From the NCBI RefSeq assembly GCF_048820915.1, contig NZ_JBMERR010000032.1, positions 1 through 21,152 on the forward strand: 21,152 bases of DNA. Reading direction: 5' to 3'. The notes under the pieces are model-generated. The model saw only the letters and a program-made list of their open reading frames with translations. It did not search any database and was not told where the DNA came from. Below are positions 7,677-15,885 of this stretch, piece by piece (the first letter of the stretch is position 1; each line of letters begins with the position of its first letter). A program made the translations under genes and the position numbers. This DNA is from Cribrihabitans_A pelagius. Its GTDB lineage: Bacteria; Pseudomonadota; Alphaproteobacteria; Rhodobacterales; Rhodobacteraceae.

Positions 7677-9551
7677 ATGACTGCCGAAGATGCCGATCCC
7701 CAGGCACGCGATGCGCGGCTCTGGGAAGCTGCATCGCGCAATGCGCTTGGCCGGCTGATCCGCTGCCTGTTTGCCGAGCATCTTCTTGACCCCGGTGCAT
7801 TGCTGTGGGCGCGCGACGGCCGCCAAGCGTGGTTCCCTGTCTGGGCGTCGCGCCGGGTCCTGCATTTTACCGATCTGTGCTGTGCTCCGGCGGGAACGCT
7901 GCAGAACCGCGGGCATATCGAGGTGCTGGACGACACCGGCACCTGCCACCGGATTGACGATGCCGCGTCCCTGATAGCGGAGGTTGCGCTGGCTCTGTCC
8001 ATTTCGCCCGCGCCGGACGGCCTGGAGCATCTGTTGCGCGATGTCAGCAACAGCATGCACAATGATGTCATGGCACGCCGCCACCGGGAAAGCTGGAGCG
8101 CCGATCTGCGCCGGGACATTGCCGGGGCAGGCGCCTCCGGTTTCATCGCCTATCTTGAGCGGAGCCTGCCGCCGCATCTGGCAGCCATGGCGCTTGATCA
8201 GTGGGGCGCCCTCGAAGGCCATCCCTTTTATCCGACATGGAAGGCCAAGCCCGGCCTGTCGCCGGAAGATGTGCGGGCTCTGTCGCCCGAGTTCGGCGCC
8301 CGGGTTCCGCTGCGCATTGCGGCGCTCCGGCGGGATTGGGCCTATGTGGAGACGATGCCGCAGGCCGGCAGCTATCCGGACTGGTTCGCGCGGAACTTCC
8401 CCGGTCTCTGGCGCGACTGGACCGAGGGTTTGCAGGCGCGGGGGAAATCGCCGGATGACTGGCTGCCGCTGCCCGTCCACCGGTGGCATCTGGACAATTT
8501 CCTGTGCCGGAAGTTCGAGGCCGAGATCGCAGCCGGCATTTTCGATCCGGACGGCCCCGAGATCATGACGCTGCCGTCGATGTCGTTCCGGACAATGCTG
8601 CCGGACACGCAGGAGCCCAGACCCTTCATCAAACTGCCGGTGGCGGTCTGGCTGACCAGTGAGCAGCGCACCCTGCAGGCCAAGTCGATCCACATGGGTC
8701 CCCGCCTCAGCACCCTGATTTCGGACATTGTCGCCAAGGAGGAGGAGCTTCGCGATACGCTCGAGATCTTCACCGAGGAAGTTGGCATGATCCTGCGCCA
8801 TCCCGAGACCGGCGACGAGCACCCGGGGCGGTTCCTGTCGGTGGTGTACCGCAATACGGATGCTCTGGCGCGCGAAGACGGGTTGCTGCCGGTCGCCGTC
8901 GCCGCGCTGTTGACGGCCGGCCCGGCTGACGGCCGGCCTCTGATCTGCGAACTGATCGCCAGAAATGGCGACGGGAGCGAAGCGGCGGTATCGGCGTTTT
9001 TCCGTGCCTACGCCCGCACCGTCATCCGGCCGACGCTCACGATGTATCTGCTCTACGGGATCGCCTTCGAGGCGCATCAGCAAAACAGCACGGTGCTGTT
9101 CGGCCCCTCCGGGCAGCCGCAGAAGCTGCTGATCAAGGATTTCGGGGACGGCCGCAGTTTCGCGCCGCTGCTGGAGGAGCGCGGTTACCGTCTGAAACCA
9201 TTCAGTCAGAAGGGGATTTTGCCCACGTCCTTTGACCAGGACATCAGCCTTGTGCGCTCTTTCGTCATCGACGCCTGCTTTGTCTGCCATCTGCATGAGA
9301 TGGCCCTGTGCCTGAGCGAACAGTATGACATCCAGGGTAGCGGCTTGTGGCGCATTCTGCGCGAAGAAACCGCGGCGGTGTTCGACGCGCTGCGGCCGCG
9401 CGTGTCGTCGGACATGTTCTGGCAGCAGGAACGCGCCGCGTTTCTGGAAAGCCCCTGGCCGACACGCTCGGTGCTGCGGATGCATCTGGAGCGCTATCGC
9501 GACTACCGGGTCGAGCATGACCTGCCCAACCCGCTGGCGGAGGCGGAATGA
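7677..9551 (+). CDS. IucA/IucC-family (NIS) siderophore synthetase
   Basis: A 624-residue NRPS-independent siderophore synthetase, which activates a carboxylate such as citrate with ATP and passes it to an amine or alcohol. Family landmarks are GHPFYPTWKAKPG (181-193, nucleotide binding), SMSFRTM (301-307), HMGPRLSTL (339-347), EAHQQNS (465-471) and LIKDFGDGR (485-493). I prefer ATG 7677 because GGAAGGG lies 6 bases upstream; ATG 7662, overlapping the dehydrogenase stop, is the alternative. It is the only NIS enzyme in the window, whereas staphyloferrin B needs three, so the product is likely simpler. Which carboxylate it uses (citrate, malate, 2-oxoglutarate) cannot be read from the sequence. 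Confidence 0.93.
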   Translation: MTAEDADPQARDARLWEAASRNALGRLIRCLFAEHLLDPGALLWARDGRQAWFPVWASRRVLHFTDLCCAPAGTLQNRGHIEVLDDTGTCHRIDDAASLIAEVALALSISPAPDGLEHLLRDVSNSMHNDVMARRHRESWSADLRRDIAGAGASGFIAYLERSLPPHLAAMALDQWGALEGHPFYPTWKAKPGLSPEDVRALSPEFGARVPLRIAALRRDWAYVETMPQAGSYPDWFARNFPGLWRDWTEGLQARGKSPDDWLPLPVHRWHLDNFLCRKFEAEIAAGIFDPDGPEIMTLPSMSFRTMLPDTQEPRPFIKLPVAVWLTSEQRTLQAKSIHMGPRLSTLISDIVAKEEELRDTLEIFTEEVGMILRHPETGDEHPGRFLSVVYRNTDALAREDGLLPVAVAALLTAGPADGRPLICELIARNGDGSEAAVSAFFRAYARTVIRPTLTMYLLYGIAFEAHQQNSTVLFGPSGQPQKLLIKDFGDGRSFAPLLEERGYRLKPFSQKGILPTSFDQDISLVRSFVIDACFVCHLHEMALCLSEQYDIQGSGLWRILREETAAVFDALRPRVSSDMFWQQERAAFLESPWPTRSVLRMHLERYRDYRVEHDLPNPLAEAE

Positions 9552-10777
9552 CGGACGTCTCGGCCGGTTTCCGGAGCTTTGGATCCGTCTTTGCACTCCT
9601 GTTCGGGCTGCAATTCGTTTCCATGGGCGCGATGGAGATGAGCGGCCCGTTCTGGCCGATCCATATCAAGGCGCTGGTGCCCTCGGACAGTGTTTTCGGG
9701 CTTGCCGGAATTGGTGTCTATGTTTGCCCGATGCTGGGCATATCGCTCACCAGCGCCTTCTGGGGGCGGATGGGGGACCGCTACGGCAACCGGCTGATGA
9801 TGGTGCGCGCCCTGGCGGGGCTGGCGGTGACGCAACTGCTCATCGCCTTTGCGTCCGATGTCTGGACGATCCTGGCGCTGCGCTTTCTCCAGGGGGCGTT
9901 TGCGGGCTATATCGCGCCGGCCCAGGCCTATGGCGTGCAGGTCACCGAGGGGCGCAACCGCGCCGGCCTGTTCGCGTGGCTGCAGGTGGCGACCAATGTG
10001 GGGTCGCTGGCGGGGGCGTTTCTGGGCGGGCTGATACTGGACGCGCTGCCCTTCGCGGCCATCAATCTGACGGCGGGCATGATCTGCGCCCTATGCGCCG
10101 TCATCGCCTGGGCAAGCCTGCCGGTGCCGCCGGCCGGGGCCGCCGCGGCAAGGCCGGCGCCGGTGCAGGCACCAACCGGCGCGGCGCCGAGTGCGGCACC
10201 GGTTGCGGGTCTCTTGATGCTGATGGGCGTGCTGCTGGCAAGCCGCATGGTGCTGCAGGTTCCGTTTGCCCTCTATATGACACAGGTTTTTGGCGCGCAG
10301 CATTGGATAACCGGCCTGAGCTACGGCCTTCTTGCACTGGGCTTTGTGGTCGCCGCACCTTTCTGGGCGCGGCTGTTCGAGGGGCGGTCGCCCGCCTTTG
10401 TTTTGGGCGGGAGCGTGCTGATTTCAGTCGGCTGTCTTGCCGTCACCCATCTGGCCGGGATCACGGGGTCTGTGGCCGTTTTCGCGGCGTACTATTTCGT
10501 CTGGGGCGCATTGCTCGGGGGAACGACGCCGGTGCTCCTGTCCCTTATTTCAACCGCAACGCAAAGCGACCGGCAGGGCTCGGTTCTGGGCATTGCGCAG
10601 GCCTGCCAGCAGGGCGCTTCGATTGCCGGAATCGCCGCCGGTGTTGCCGTGACCCAGTTGATGGGCTTGCAGGCCGCGTTCCCGCTGGTCTCAGCCCTTT
10701 ACGCGCTGTCGTGCCTGCTGGCGCTTGGCCTGTGGCTCAGGCTGCGCCGTTTCACCCAGGAAGGAAGTTTATTGTGA
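9548..10777 (+). CDS. MFS exporter, probably for the siderophore
   Basis: 409 residues with about twelve hydrophobic spans and the MFS loop 2-3 signature FWGRMGDRYGNR near residues 72-83. It matches drug/siderophore-type major facilitator exporters, occupying the place of SbnD in staphyloferrin B loci. It starts in an ATGA overlap with the synthetase stop, so it is translationally coupled to biosynthesis. Export of the finished chelator across the inner membrane is inferred from position. A short Ala/Pro-rich cytoplasmic linker (around residues 194-220) separates the two halves. Confidence 0.88.
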   Translation: MTDVSAGFRSFGSVFALLFGLQFVSMGAMEMSGPFWPIHIKALVPSDSVFGLAGIGVYVCPMLGISLTSAFWGRMGDRYGNRLMMVRALAGLAVTQLLIAFASDVWTILALRFLQGAFAGYIAPAQAYGVQVTEGRNRAGLFAWLQVATNVGSLAGAFLGGLILDALPFAAINLTAGMICALCAVIAWASLPVPPAGAAAARPAPVQAPTGAAPSAAPVAGLLMLMGVLLASRMVLQVPFALYMTQVFGAQHWITGLSYGLLALGFVVAAPFWARLFEGRSPAFVLGGSVLISVGCLAVTHLAGITGSVAVFAAYYFVWGALLGGTTPVLLSLISTATQSDRQGSVLGIAQACQQGASIAGIAAGVAVTQLMGLQAAFPLVSALYALSCLLALGLWLRLRRFTQEGSLL

Positions 10778-11946
10778 AAGCGTGCAAATCCATAGTTCAC
10801 GCCATACTGATGGCTGTGGCCTTGATCGTGACCGGCCCGCCGGGCGCCGCGGCCGGCGGTGAACCCGCGGCGCCGGGGCAGGGGCCGATGACCGTCACCG
10901 ACATTGCCGGGCGCGAGGTGACACTGAAGGCTCCGGTCAGGCGCATTCTGCTGGGCGAGGGCCGGCAGCTCTACCTGATCGCCTCGCTGCTTCCGGAGGA
11001 TCCTGTGTCGCCCATAGTTGGCTGGCGCAACGATCTGATCGAGGCCGACCCGGCCACCTATGCGCGCCATGTCCAGGCGTTTCCCGGCCTGGCCGCGCTG
11101 CCCGCCTTCAAGGGCCAGGAAGACAGCCTGATCGACATTGAATCCGCCATCATCCAGAAGCCGGACGTGGTTCTGCTCAACCTCGAAGCGATGCGCGCCA
11201 ATGAGGACGCCCGGTATGTCGAGAAGCTGGCGGCGCTGGACATTCCGGTGCTCTACATCGACTTCCGCCACCATCCGCTGAAAAACACCGAGCCGACCAT
11301 CCGCCTGCTGGGCCGGCTTCTGGGGCGTGAGGCCCGGGCGGAAGAGATCATCGCCTTCCGCAATCAGGCCATAGCGCGGGTCACCGGCGTGCTGGCCGAA
11401 CACGATCCGGAGCGGCCCAGCGTCTTTATCGAGCGGATCGGCGGCTATTCCGAAGATTGCTGCCTGTCGTTCGGGGCCGAGAATTTCGGCAAGTTCGCCG
11501 AGCTGGCCGGGGGGCACAATATCGGCAGCGATATCATTCCCTCCACCTTCGGCCAGCTCAACCCGGAGCAGGTGATCGTTGCCGACCCGGAGCATGTGGT
11601 CGTGACCAGCGCCGACTGGGAGGCCTATGTTCCTGGCGGCCGCTGGATTCCGCTGGGACCGGGCGCCGATGCCGCGGAGGCACGCAGGAAGCTTGAATGG
11701 TTCACCACCCGCGATGCCTATACCGGCATTGCCGCCCAGGAGACCGGGAATTTCCACGGCATCTGGCATCAGTTCTACAACAGCCCCTATGAGTTTGCGG
11801 CGATTCAGATCATGGCGAAATGGTTTCACCCGGAGCTTTTTGCCGATCTCGACCCGGACGCGACCTTTGCGGAATTTCACCGCCGATTCCTGCCCATCAG
11901 CTACCGGCCCGGTTACAGCACCAGCCTTTCCGGTGGCCCGTCATGA
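10774..11946 (+). CDS. Periplasmic ferric-siderophore binding protein
   Basis: A 390-residue class-III solute-binding protein (Peripla_BP_2/FhuD-BtuF type). It starts at GTG 10774 in a GTGA overlap with the exporter stop, with AAGGAAG upstream. A signal peptide covers about residues 1-28 (hydrophobic HAILMAVALIV, then GAAAGG). The mature protein begins with VTDIAGREVTLKAPVRRIL, the standard opening of iron-siderophore binding proteins, and has the paired lobes around DVVLLN and EQVIVADPEHVVV. It hands the ferric chelate to the permease encoded next. A much longer open frame extends upstream to 9325 but overlaps the synthetase and exporter genes and is not coding there. Confidence 0.9.
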   Translation: MKACKSIVHAILMAVALIVTGPPGAAAGGEPAAPGQGPMTVTDIAGREVTLKAPVRRILLGEGRQLYLIASLLPEDPVSPIVGWRNDLIEADPATYARHVQAFPGLAALPAFKGQEDSLIDIESAIIQKPDVVLLNLEAMRANEDARYVEKLAALDIPVLYIDFRHHPLKNTEPTIRLLGRLLGREARAEEIIAFRNQAIARVTGVLAEHDPERPSVFIERIGGYSEDCCLSFGAENFGKFAELAGGHNIGSDIIPSTFGQLNPEQVIVADPEHVVVTSADWEAYVPGGRWIPLGPGADAAEARRKLEWFTTRDAYTGIAAQETGNFHGIWHQFYNSPYEFAAIQIMAKWFHPELFADLDPDATFAEFHRRFLPISYRPGYSTSLSGGPS

Positions 11947-13010
11947 CGACTATGCAAACCGAAACCGCCGCCCTTGGCGGCACCGGCACCTACAGGGCGC
12001 TCAGCCTCAGGCGGCAGCTCATTCTCCTTTTGCTGACCGTCGGCTTGGGGGGTGCCGTGCTCGGCGATCTGGCGACGGGACCCGCCCGCTACGGGCTGGG
12101 TGAGGTGCTCGCCACGGTCATTGCGCCGGCCGAGGCAGACAGGCAGATGCAGGTCATCGTCTGGTCGATCCGCATGCCCTCCGCCCTGATGGCGGTGGTG
12201 GTCGGGATGGCGCTGGCAATTGGCGGCGCGCAGATGCAGACCATTCTCAACAACCCGCTGGCCAGCCCGTTCACACTGGGCATTTCCGCCGGTGCGAGCT
12301 TTGGCGCGGCCCTGGCGCTTGCCTTCGGCGTCGCCTTGGTGCCGATGGCGGGCGACTATATCGTCGCGGCCAATGCCTTTGTCATGGCGATGGCGACGGC
12401 CTTCATCATCCATCTGGCAAGCGTGCGGCGCGGCGCCTCGATCCAGACCATCGTGCTGCTGGGGATCGCGCTGGTGTTCAGCTTCAATACCGCGCTCGCC
12501 ATCATCCAGTATTTTGCCGCCGAGCAGGCGGTTGCCGCGGTCGTGTTCTGGACCATGGGAAGCCTGACCAAGGCGACCTGGCCGAAACTGGCCATCACCG
12601 TGCTGGCAGTGGCGCTGACCCTGCCGGTCTTCCTGCGCCGACGCTGGCAGCTGACGGCATTGCGGCTGGGCGAAACCCGCGCGGCGAGCTTCGGCATTCC
12701 GGTGCGCCGCCTGCGGCTCGAGACCCTTGTTCTGGTGTCGCTTCTTTCGGCCATCCCGGTAGCGTTTGTCGGGACGGTCGGTTTCATCGGTCTGGTCGGG
12801 CCGCATATCGCCCGCATGATGGTCGGCGAGGACCAGCGCTTTCTGCTGCCCGCCAGCGCCCTGACCGGCGCGCTGATCATGTCCCTCAGCTCAATCCTGG
12901 CCAAGATCGCCGTGCCGGGCGCGGTGCTGCCCATCGGGATCGTCACCGCGGCGATTGGCCTGCCCGTCTTTCTTTATCTGATTCTGAAAAGTGGAAAAGA
13001 GATATGGTAG
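11943..13010 (+). CDS. FecCD-family ferric-siderophore permease
   Basis: A 355-residue inner-membrane permease of the BtuC/FecCD/FhuB type. Typical landmarks are RMPSALMAVVVGMALAIGG, NNPLASPFTLGISAGAS and GFIGLVGPHIARM near the C-terminus (the ATPase-coupling region). About ten membrane spans are expected. Only one permease gene is present, so the channel is probably a homodimer, as in BtuC. The start ATG overlaps the binding-protein stop (ATGA), and the last 7 bases overlap the ATPase gene. Confidence 0.92.
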   Translation: MTTMQTETAALGGTGTYRALSLRRQLILLLLTVGLGGAVLGDLATGPARYGLGEVLATVIAPAEADRQMQVIVWSIRMPSALMAVVVGMALAIGGAQMQTILNNPLASPFTLGISAGASFGAALALAFGVALVPMAGDYIVAANAFVMAMATAFIIHLASVRRGASIQTIVLLGIALVFSFNTALAIIQYFAAEQAVAAVVFWTMGSLTKATWPKLAITVLAVALTLPVFLRRRWQLTALRLGETRAASFGIPVRRLRLETLVLVSLLSAIPVAFVGTVGFIGLVGPHIARMMVGEDQRFLLPASALTGALIMSLSSILAKIAVPGAVLPIGIVTAAIGLPVFLYLILKSGKEIW

Positions 13011-13756
13011 CGCTCAGCACCCATCGGCTCGGGGCGCGGTTCGGATCGCGGCAGGTGCTGCGGGAGGTCTCCCTGCCGCTCTGCCGGGGCGGCGAAGTCG
13101 TGGCCGTGATCGGCCCCAATGCGGCAGGCAAATCCACCCTGTTCCGGCGGATCGCCGGGATCCTGCCGGGCTCCGGCGAGTGCCGGCTGGAAGGCGTGCG
13201 CGACGCCGAACGCGCCATTGCCTACATGCCGCAGGATCAGACAGGCACGGCGGTCCTCACCGTTTTCGAATCCGTCCTGCTCGCCCGCAAGCAGGTCAGC
13301 GGCTGGCGGCTGGCGGCGAATGACCTGACGGCGGTGGAGCGGGCTCTCGCGGCACTCGGTATCGGTGGTCTTGCCGATGAACTGCTTTCCGAACTGAGCG
13401 GAGGCCAGCGCCAGCTTGCCGGCCTTGCGCAATGCCTGGTGCGGGAACCGCAGATACTGCTGCTGGATGAGCCCACCAGCGCGCTAGACATGCACCGCCA
13501 GCTGGAGGCCATGCGCCGGGTGCGCAGCCTGGCGCAGGACACCGGCATGTTGGTGCTGATCGCGCTGCACGATCTGAATCTGGCGCTGAAATTCGCCGAC
13601 AAGGTCGCAATCCTTGCCGGAGGCACATTGCACGATTTCGGCGCCGCGGCTGAGGTGGTGACGGCGGACAACCTCGCGGCCGCTTTCCGGATCAGGGCAC
13701 GGGTCGAAGCCTGCTCTCAAGGAAAGCCATGCCTGATCGTCGACGACGCGATCTGA
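13004..13756 (+). CDS. ABC ATPase for ferric-siderophore import
   Basis: 250 residues, FepC/FhuC-type ATPase. It has Walker A GPNAAGKST near 38-46, Q-loop MPQDQTG, signature LSGGQRQ, Walker B ILLLDEPTSALD and the H-loop ALHDLN. It pairs with the upstream permease and binding protein and powers uptake from periplasm to cytoplasm. It is the last intact gene of the operon. No clear terminator follows; instead there is degraded sequence and an IS remnant, so the original 3' end of the operon may be lost. Confidence 0.93.
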   Translation: MVALSTHRLGARFGSRQVLREVSLPLCRGGEVVAVIGPNAAGKSTLFRRIAGILPGSGECRLEGVRDAERAIAYMPQDQTGTAVLTVFESVLLARKQVSGWRLAANDLTAVERALAALGIGGLADELLSELSGGQRQLAGLAQCLVREPQILLLDEPTSALDMHRQLEAMRRVRSLAQDTGMLVLIALHDLNLALKFADKVAILAGGTLHDFGAAAEVVTADNLAAAFRIRARVEACSQGKPCLIVDDAI

Positions 13757-14019
13757 CATTTGGCAACCGGGACCAGAAAGCGCGGGGCCGTGAACAGGAG
13801 CACCACTTTTGATCGAGGCCGTGGTCACGTCGTGGCCTGCATCGACATGGCCCAATAGGAGGCGGCCGTGTCATTTCGGCGGAGATCGCCTGTTTGGCGC
13901 ACACGCGGAATGAGTGGGTTATGTGGGCAGAAGTCGACAATGGCGAGAGGGCCAATGCCGCGCGCCTTGCCAAGGGTGCCGCCAGCCTGCGTACTCTGGA
14001 GGATCCGCCCACCCATTCC
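13757..14019. other. Gap with no recognisable gene
   Basis: Sequence between the ATPase gene and the IS5-family remnant. One plus frame is open across 13813-14070 (it contains EIACLAHTRNEWVMWAEVDN), but I recognise no family and it lacks a convincing start, so I do not call a gene. No terminator hairpin follows the ATPase stop. Confidence 0.4.
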
Positions 14020-14451
14020 GGCCTTGTTGCACAAAACGTGCGGGGGATTCACTGCGTGAAACCAGCATGATTGCTGGGAGGCATAAGCAGTTGGGCCCGT
14101 ACGAGATACAAGACCACGAACTGGTCGTCGCACAATAACAGTCTGAAAACAGCGCGGATCGTTGTCGATCTGGTTTGATCCGGAGATGATTTGGACGCCG
14201 CCGCCGACTGACAAGCGCGGTCGCCGGTGCCAATTTAGCGACGCCGCGATCTAAACCTGTCTGACCCTGAAGGTGCTGTTCGGCATGCCGCTGAGGCAGA
14301 CGACCGGGTTCGCATAAAGTCTTCTGAGGCTGGGCGGTCAGGACTGGGCCGTGCCGGACTTCAGTACCCTGTGCCGTCGGCAGCGGAAGCTGAATGTGGC
14401 CATCCCGTACCGTGGCGGCGCGGGCCCGCTGAACCTGCTGATCGACAGCAC
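14020..14451 (+). pseudogene. Decayed IS5-family transposase, 5' portion
   Basis: The IS left end is recognisable as GGCCTTGTTGCACAAA (14020-14035). The transposase then reads RTRYKTTNWSSHNNSL, a frameshift, WFDPEMIWTPPP and FSDAAI, a TAA, TCLTLKVLFGMPLRQTTGF, a second TAA, then DWAVPDFSTLCRRQRKLNVAIPY and LLIDSTG. These are the ordered N-terminal blocks of an IS5-family transposase of a third subgroup in this window. Everything after DSTG, including most of the catalytic core, is missing. At that point the frame continues in phase into the tail of a TonB-dependent receptor. At least one frameshift and two nonsense changes make it clearly dead. Confidence 0.8.
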
Positions 14452-14569
14452 CGGTACCCTGAATGTGCGCAACCTGATCGATGAGCGCTATGTAACCACC
14501 TGCCAGAGCGGGGCCTGCTACTTTGGCGACGGGCATAATGTGGCGCTGACCCTCACCTCGAAGTTCTGA
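14452..14569 (+). pseudogene. Remnant C-terminus of a second TonB-dependent receptor
   Basis: About 38 residues: TLNVRNLIDERYVTTC, then a second cysteine in GACYFGDG, then NVALTLTSKF with the terminal phenylalanine. This is the final barrel strand and periplasmic turn of FhuA-type siderophore receptors, including the paired cysteines. It differs from the C-terminus of the intact receptor at 1303-3453, so it is not a duplicate of it. The rest of the gene has been lost at the junction with the IS5 remnant around 14452-14457. It lies downstream of the uptake operon on the same strand, where a dedicated receptor would be expected. Confidence 0.75.
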
Positions 14570-14596
14570 GCTGCGGCGCCCCGGCTGAAAAAATGG

Positions 14597-14631
14597 GAAG
14601 AAGGCCCGCGAAGTCAGCGCGGGCTTTCTTC
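14597..14631. terminator. Bidirectional terminator between receptor remnant and tonB
   Basis: GAAGAAGGCCCGCG (14597-14610) pairs with CGCGGGCTTTCTTC (14618-14631), with one G-T pair and a 7-base loop. A-rich sequence precedes it and T-rich sequence follows, so it can stop transcripts from both sides. It lies 27 bases after tonB and 27 after the receptor remnant. Confidence 0.85.
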
Positions 14632-14658
14632 ATTTTGCGTCAGGGCAACTTGCCCGGT

Positions 14659-15495
14659 CTATTTCGAGAAGCTCATCGGCAGATTGAAGGTGAGCTGGCT
14701 GAGGTTGAGTTTCTTGGGCGCGGCGGGGAACTTGCCCGCCCGGGCGACCGCCTGCAGCGCGGCCTGATCGAGGGCGGCGTTGCCGGAGGACTTGGCAATC
14801 CGGTGGCTCAGCAGCTGGCCGCTGCGGGCGACGGTGAGCCGCACCACCACCCGGCCCTTGCCGCGGGCGCCTGCGGGGTAGCGCTTGCGGCGCTCGATGC
14901 GGGCGCGGATTTTGGCTCCCCAGATGCCTTGCAGCTTGGCCTGCTGCCCGGACCGGGCGGTTGCGGCCTCGGCGCCGCCCGCGCGGCCTGCCTGCGCGTT
15001 GCCGCCAGACCCCGCGGCGCGCTGCTCGGCCCGCCCTGCCGAGGTCTGCTCGGCCTGGCGCACCTGCGGCTGCGGTTCGGGCTCGCGCCTGGGCCGGGGG
15101 CGGGGCTTGGGCTCGGGTTTTGCTTCCGGCACGGGCTCCGGCGGGGGCGGCGGGGCGGTATCCGCCTGAGGCGCCTCTGCGGGCTCGGGCCTGGCAGGCG
15201 CGATCTGCGCTGCCGCCCGCGGCGCCTGGGCAAGCTCGAACTGCGGCACCGCGGGCGCTGCGGGCGCCTGCGCCGGCGGCGCCAGAGCAGTTTCCAGCTG
15301 CGGCTCGGCCTGCGGCGGGCGCTCCCAGGCCTCCACCATTTCGGCAACGGTGGCATCGGCGGCCTGGACCGAGACGATCGCATCGCCGCCCGCGCCGCTG
15401 GACTGAGCGCCGGATCCGGGCGCCGTGGCGAACAGCGCGATATGGATCAGCGCGGCAATCCCGGCAAAAACGGTGAATTCGGCAGCGTGCTTCAT
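14659..15495 (-). CDS. tonB: TonB energy-transducing protein
   Basis: 278 residues. One N-terminal membrane anchor (about 8-27, FTVFAGIAALIHIALFA) is followed by a long Pro/Ala/Glu-rich and Lys-rich periplasmic linker (about 50-185). The C-terminal TonB domain runs from about 190 to 278: KRYPAGARGKGRVVVRLTV, then SGQLLSHRI, SSGNAALDQAAL and FPAAP. It couples the proton-motive force, through ExbB/ExbD, to outer-membrane receptors such as the one at 1303-3453. It starts in an ATGA overlap with the upstream exbD. It is the last gene of its operon and is followed by a strong terminator. Confidence 0.92.
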   Translation of the reverse strand: MKHAAEFTVFAGIAALIHIALFATAPGSGAQSSGAGGDAIVSVQAADATVAEMVEAWERPPQAEPQLETALAPPAQAPAAPAVPQFELAQAPRAAAQIAPARPEPAEAPQADTAPPPPPEPVPEAKPEPKPRPRPRREPEPQPQVRQAEQTSAGRAEQRAAGSGGNAQAGRAGGAEAATARSGQQAKLQGIWGAKIRARIERRKRYPAGARGKGRVVVRLTVARSGQLLSHRIAKSSGNAALDQAALQAVARAGKFPAAPKKLNLSQLTFNLPMSFSK

Positions 15496-15875
15496 TGCGA
15501 ACGCACTGCCAGTTCGGCCCGGCTGAGCCCGGCGGCTGCCAGCTGCCGCAGGATGCGCGCCAGCGCCGCGGCTTCGAGCCCGGCATCGGCGCGCAGCTGC
15601 ACCGTGCCGTCTTCACCGGCGGCCCCGGCCAGCCGCACCAGCGCGTCCTCGCCCTCGCCGCCATCAAAATGCATCCGGCCCTCCGCACCTATGTAAAGCA
15701 CAGCCTCCGCCTTGGCCTCGGTGTCCAGCCGGGCGTCGGGCGGGGTCACCTCGAACGGTTCAGGCTGGGCCACGCGCGAGGTCATCAGGAAGAAGATCAG
15801 CAGCAGGAACACCACATTGATCATCGGCACGATGGATTCGCCGCGCGGGCGGCGGGGTGGATCGGTCAGGTCCAT
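15492..15875 (-). CDS. exbD: ExbD-type TonB-complex protein (second copy)
   Basis: 127 residues of the ExbD/TolR family. It has a short cytoplasmic N-terminus, one membrane helix VPMINVVFLLLIFFLMTSRV (about 16-35) and a small periplasmic domain with conserved-type EVTPPDA. The proton-path aspartate of the helix, normally in the position before VVFLLL, is replaced here by asparagine (MINVVF); the first copy retains aspartate (MIDVVF). This copy may therefore be structural in a mixed ExbD pair. GGAGG lies upstream of the start, 10 bases after the previous stop. Confidence 0.88.
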   Translation of the reverse strand: MDLTDPPRRPRGESIVPMINVVFLLLIFFLMTSRVAQPEPFEVTPPDARLDTEAKAEAVLYIGAEGRMHFDGGEGEDALVRLAGAAGEDGTVQLRADAGLEAAALARILRQLAAAGLSRAELAVRSQ

Positions 15876-15885
15876 GGGCGCCTCC

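Noticed and set aside
4625..9596. Very long minus-strand open frames (4625-6265, 6337-7800, 7629-9596) opposite the biosynthetic genes
   Set aside because: They lie wholly antisense to well-supported enzymes, are rich in Arg, His, Gln and Pro with no family motifs, and reflect the high GC at third codon positions.
9325..10773. Extension of the binding-protein frame upstream to 9325
   Set aside because: It overlaps the NIS synthetase and MFS genes in another frame and would bury the signal peptide; GTG 10774 has a ribosome site and a signal peptide.
10699..12806. Minus-strand open frames opposite the binding protein and permease (10699-11880, 11913-12806)
   Set aside because: They are shadows of genes with clear motifs and lack ribosome sites and recognisable domains.
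13813..14070. Open plus frame between the ATPase gene and the IS remnant as a small gene
   Set aside because: There is no convincing start or ribosome site, no family resemblance, and it runs into the IS terminal repeat.
14593..15696. 367-codon plus-strand frame opposite tonB
   Set aside because: Its Gly/Arg/Leu-rich sequence is the complement of the Pro/Ala-rich TonB linker; tonB has a full domain match.
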